Part shown: piece by piece, positions 14,677 to 14,732 of the stretch
How positions within the stretch are numbered: the stretch's first letter is position 1
Layout: each line of letters begins with the position of its first letter
DNA from: JBKEAJ01 sp047975005
GTDB taxonomy: Bacteria > Bacteroidota > Bacteroidia > Bacteroidales > Prolixibacteraceae
Length of the DNA stretch: 14,732 nucleotides
Direction: 5' to 3'
NCBI GenBank assembly: GCA_047975005.1
Contig: JBKECW010000098.1
Span: 1-14,732 of the forward strand
Notes under the pieces: generated by a model
Seen by the model: the letters and a program-made list of their open reading frames with translations, nothing else
Told to the model about the DNA's origin: nothing
The model's database searches: none
Translations under genes and position numbers: made by a program

Positions 14677-14732
14677 AGGGATGTTGAGAAATCTATAAAA
14701 ATCTCATTTACCCCACCCCAATATCTTACTAA
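14677..14732 (-). other. Leader upstream region at the window edge
   Basis: AT-rich sequence upstream of the array promoter, with a GGGGTGGGG stretch on the minus strand (14719-14711). One minus-strand frame entering from the edge stops at TGA 14706-14704 after eight codons (SKILGWGK). It could be the end of an upstream cas gene such as cas2, but eight codons are not enough to claim that. It may also be the part of the leader used in spacer integration. Confidence 0.25.

Noticed and set aside
14639..14732. Minus-strand frame staying open from the edge into the first repeat
   Set aside because: It runs through the promoter and into the repeat with no start in view and no recognisable residues; taken as chance.

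Overview
This window looks chromosomal and comes from an AT-rich member of the Bacteroidota, most likely order Bacteroidales. Four things point there. Several intergenic regions carry the Bacteroidota promoter signature (TTTG/ATTG, about 19 bp, TAnnTTTG) and A-rich start regions without Shine-Dalgarno sites. SecA is of the long (1103 aa) Bacteroidota form. A secreted MuiA/DUF4139 protein is present. The other genes are typical of gut or oral anaerobes of this order. Species cannot be fixed from the sequence alone.

Left part (1-3332): an L-fucose catabolism module on the minus strand, with fucI (L-fucose isomerase, complete) followed by fucK (L-fuculokinase, running off the left edge). It is divergent from an AraC/XylS-type regulator on the plus strand. 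The two promoters face away from each other with overlapping -33 regions, and a perfect 7-bp inverted repeat sits on the overlap, a likely operator. A strong hairpin lies between fucI and fucK.

Middle part (3527-11902): housekeeping genes, all on the plus strand. They are secA (Sec motor ATPase), lgt (prolipoprotein diacylglyceryl transferase, 6 bp after secA), trkH (potassium channel subunit, no trkA in the window), zwf (glucose-6-phosphate dehydrogenase) and tsaD (tRNA t6A synthesis), the last two overlapping by 4 bp. A 415-bp gene-free stretch follows, with a nested hairpin and a consensus -7 box, then a secreted MuiA/DUF4139 protein.

Right part (13958-14732): a CRISPR array of 11 repeats (36 bp) and 10 spacers (28-30 bp). 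The repeat, read on the minus strand, ends in the 19-nt AATTTCTACTATTGTAGAT, the crRNA handle of type V-A (Cas12a/Cpf1) systems. The array is therefore transcribed right to left, and the Cas12a operon, if intact, should lie beyond the right edge. A textbook Bacteroidota promoter (ATTG-N19-TATATTTG) ends 7 bp before the first repeat, so the transcript should start at or inside that repeat. Repeat mutations occur only in the leader-distal half. The array runs convergently into the MuiA-family gene with only 23 bp between them. This array is the most interesting part of the window; no cas gene is visible, so novelty of the effector cannot be judged here.
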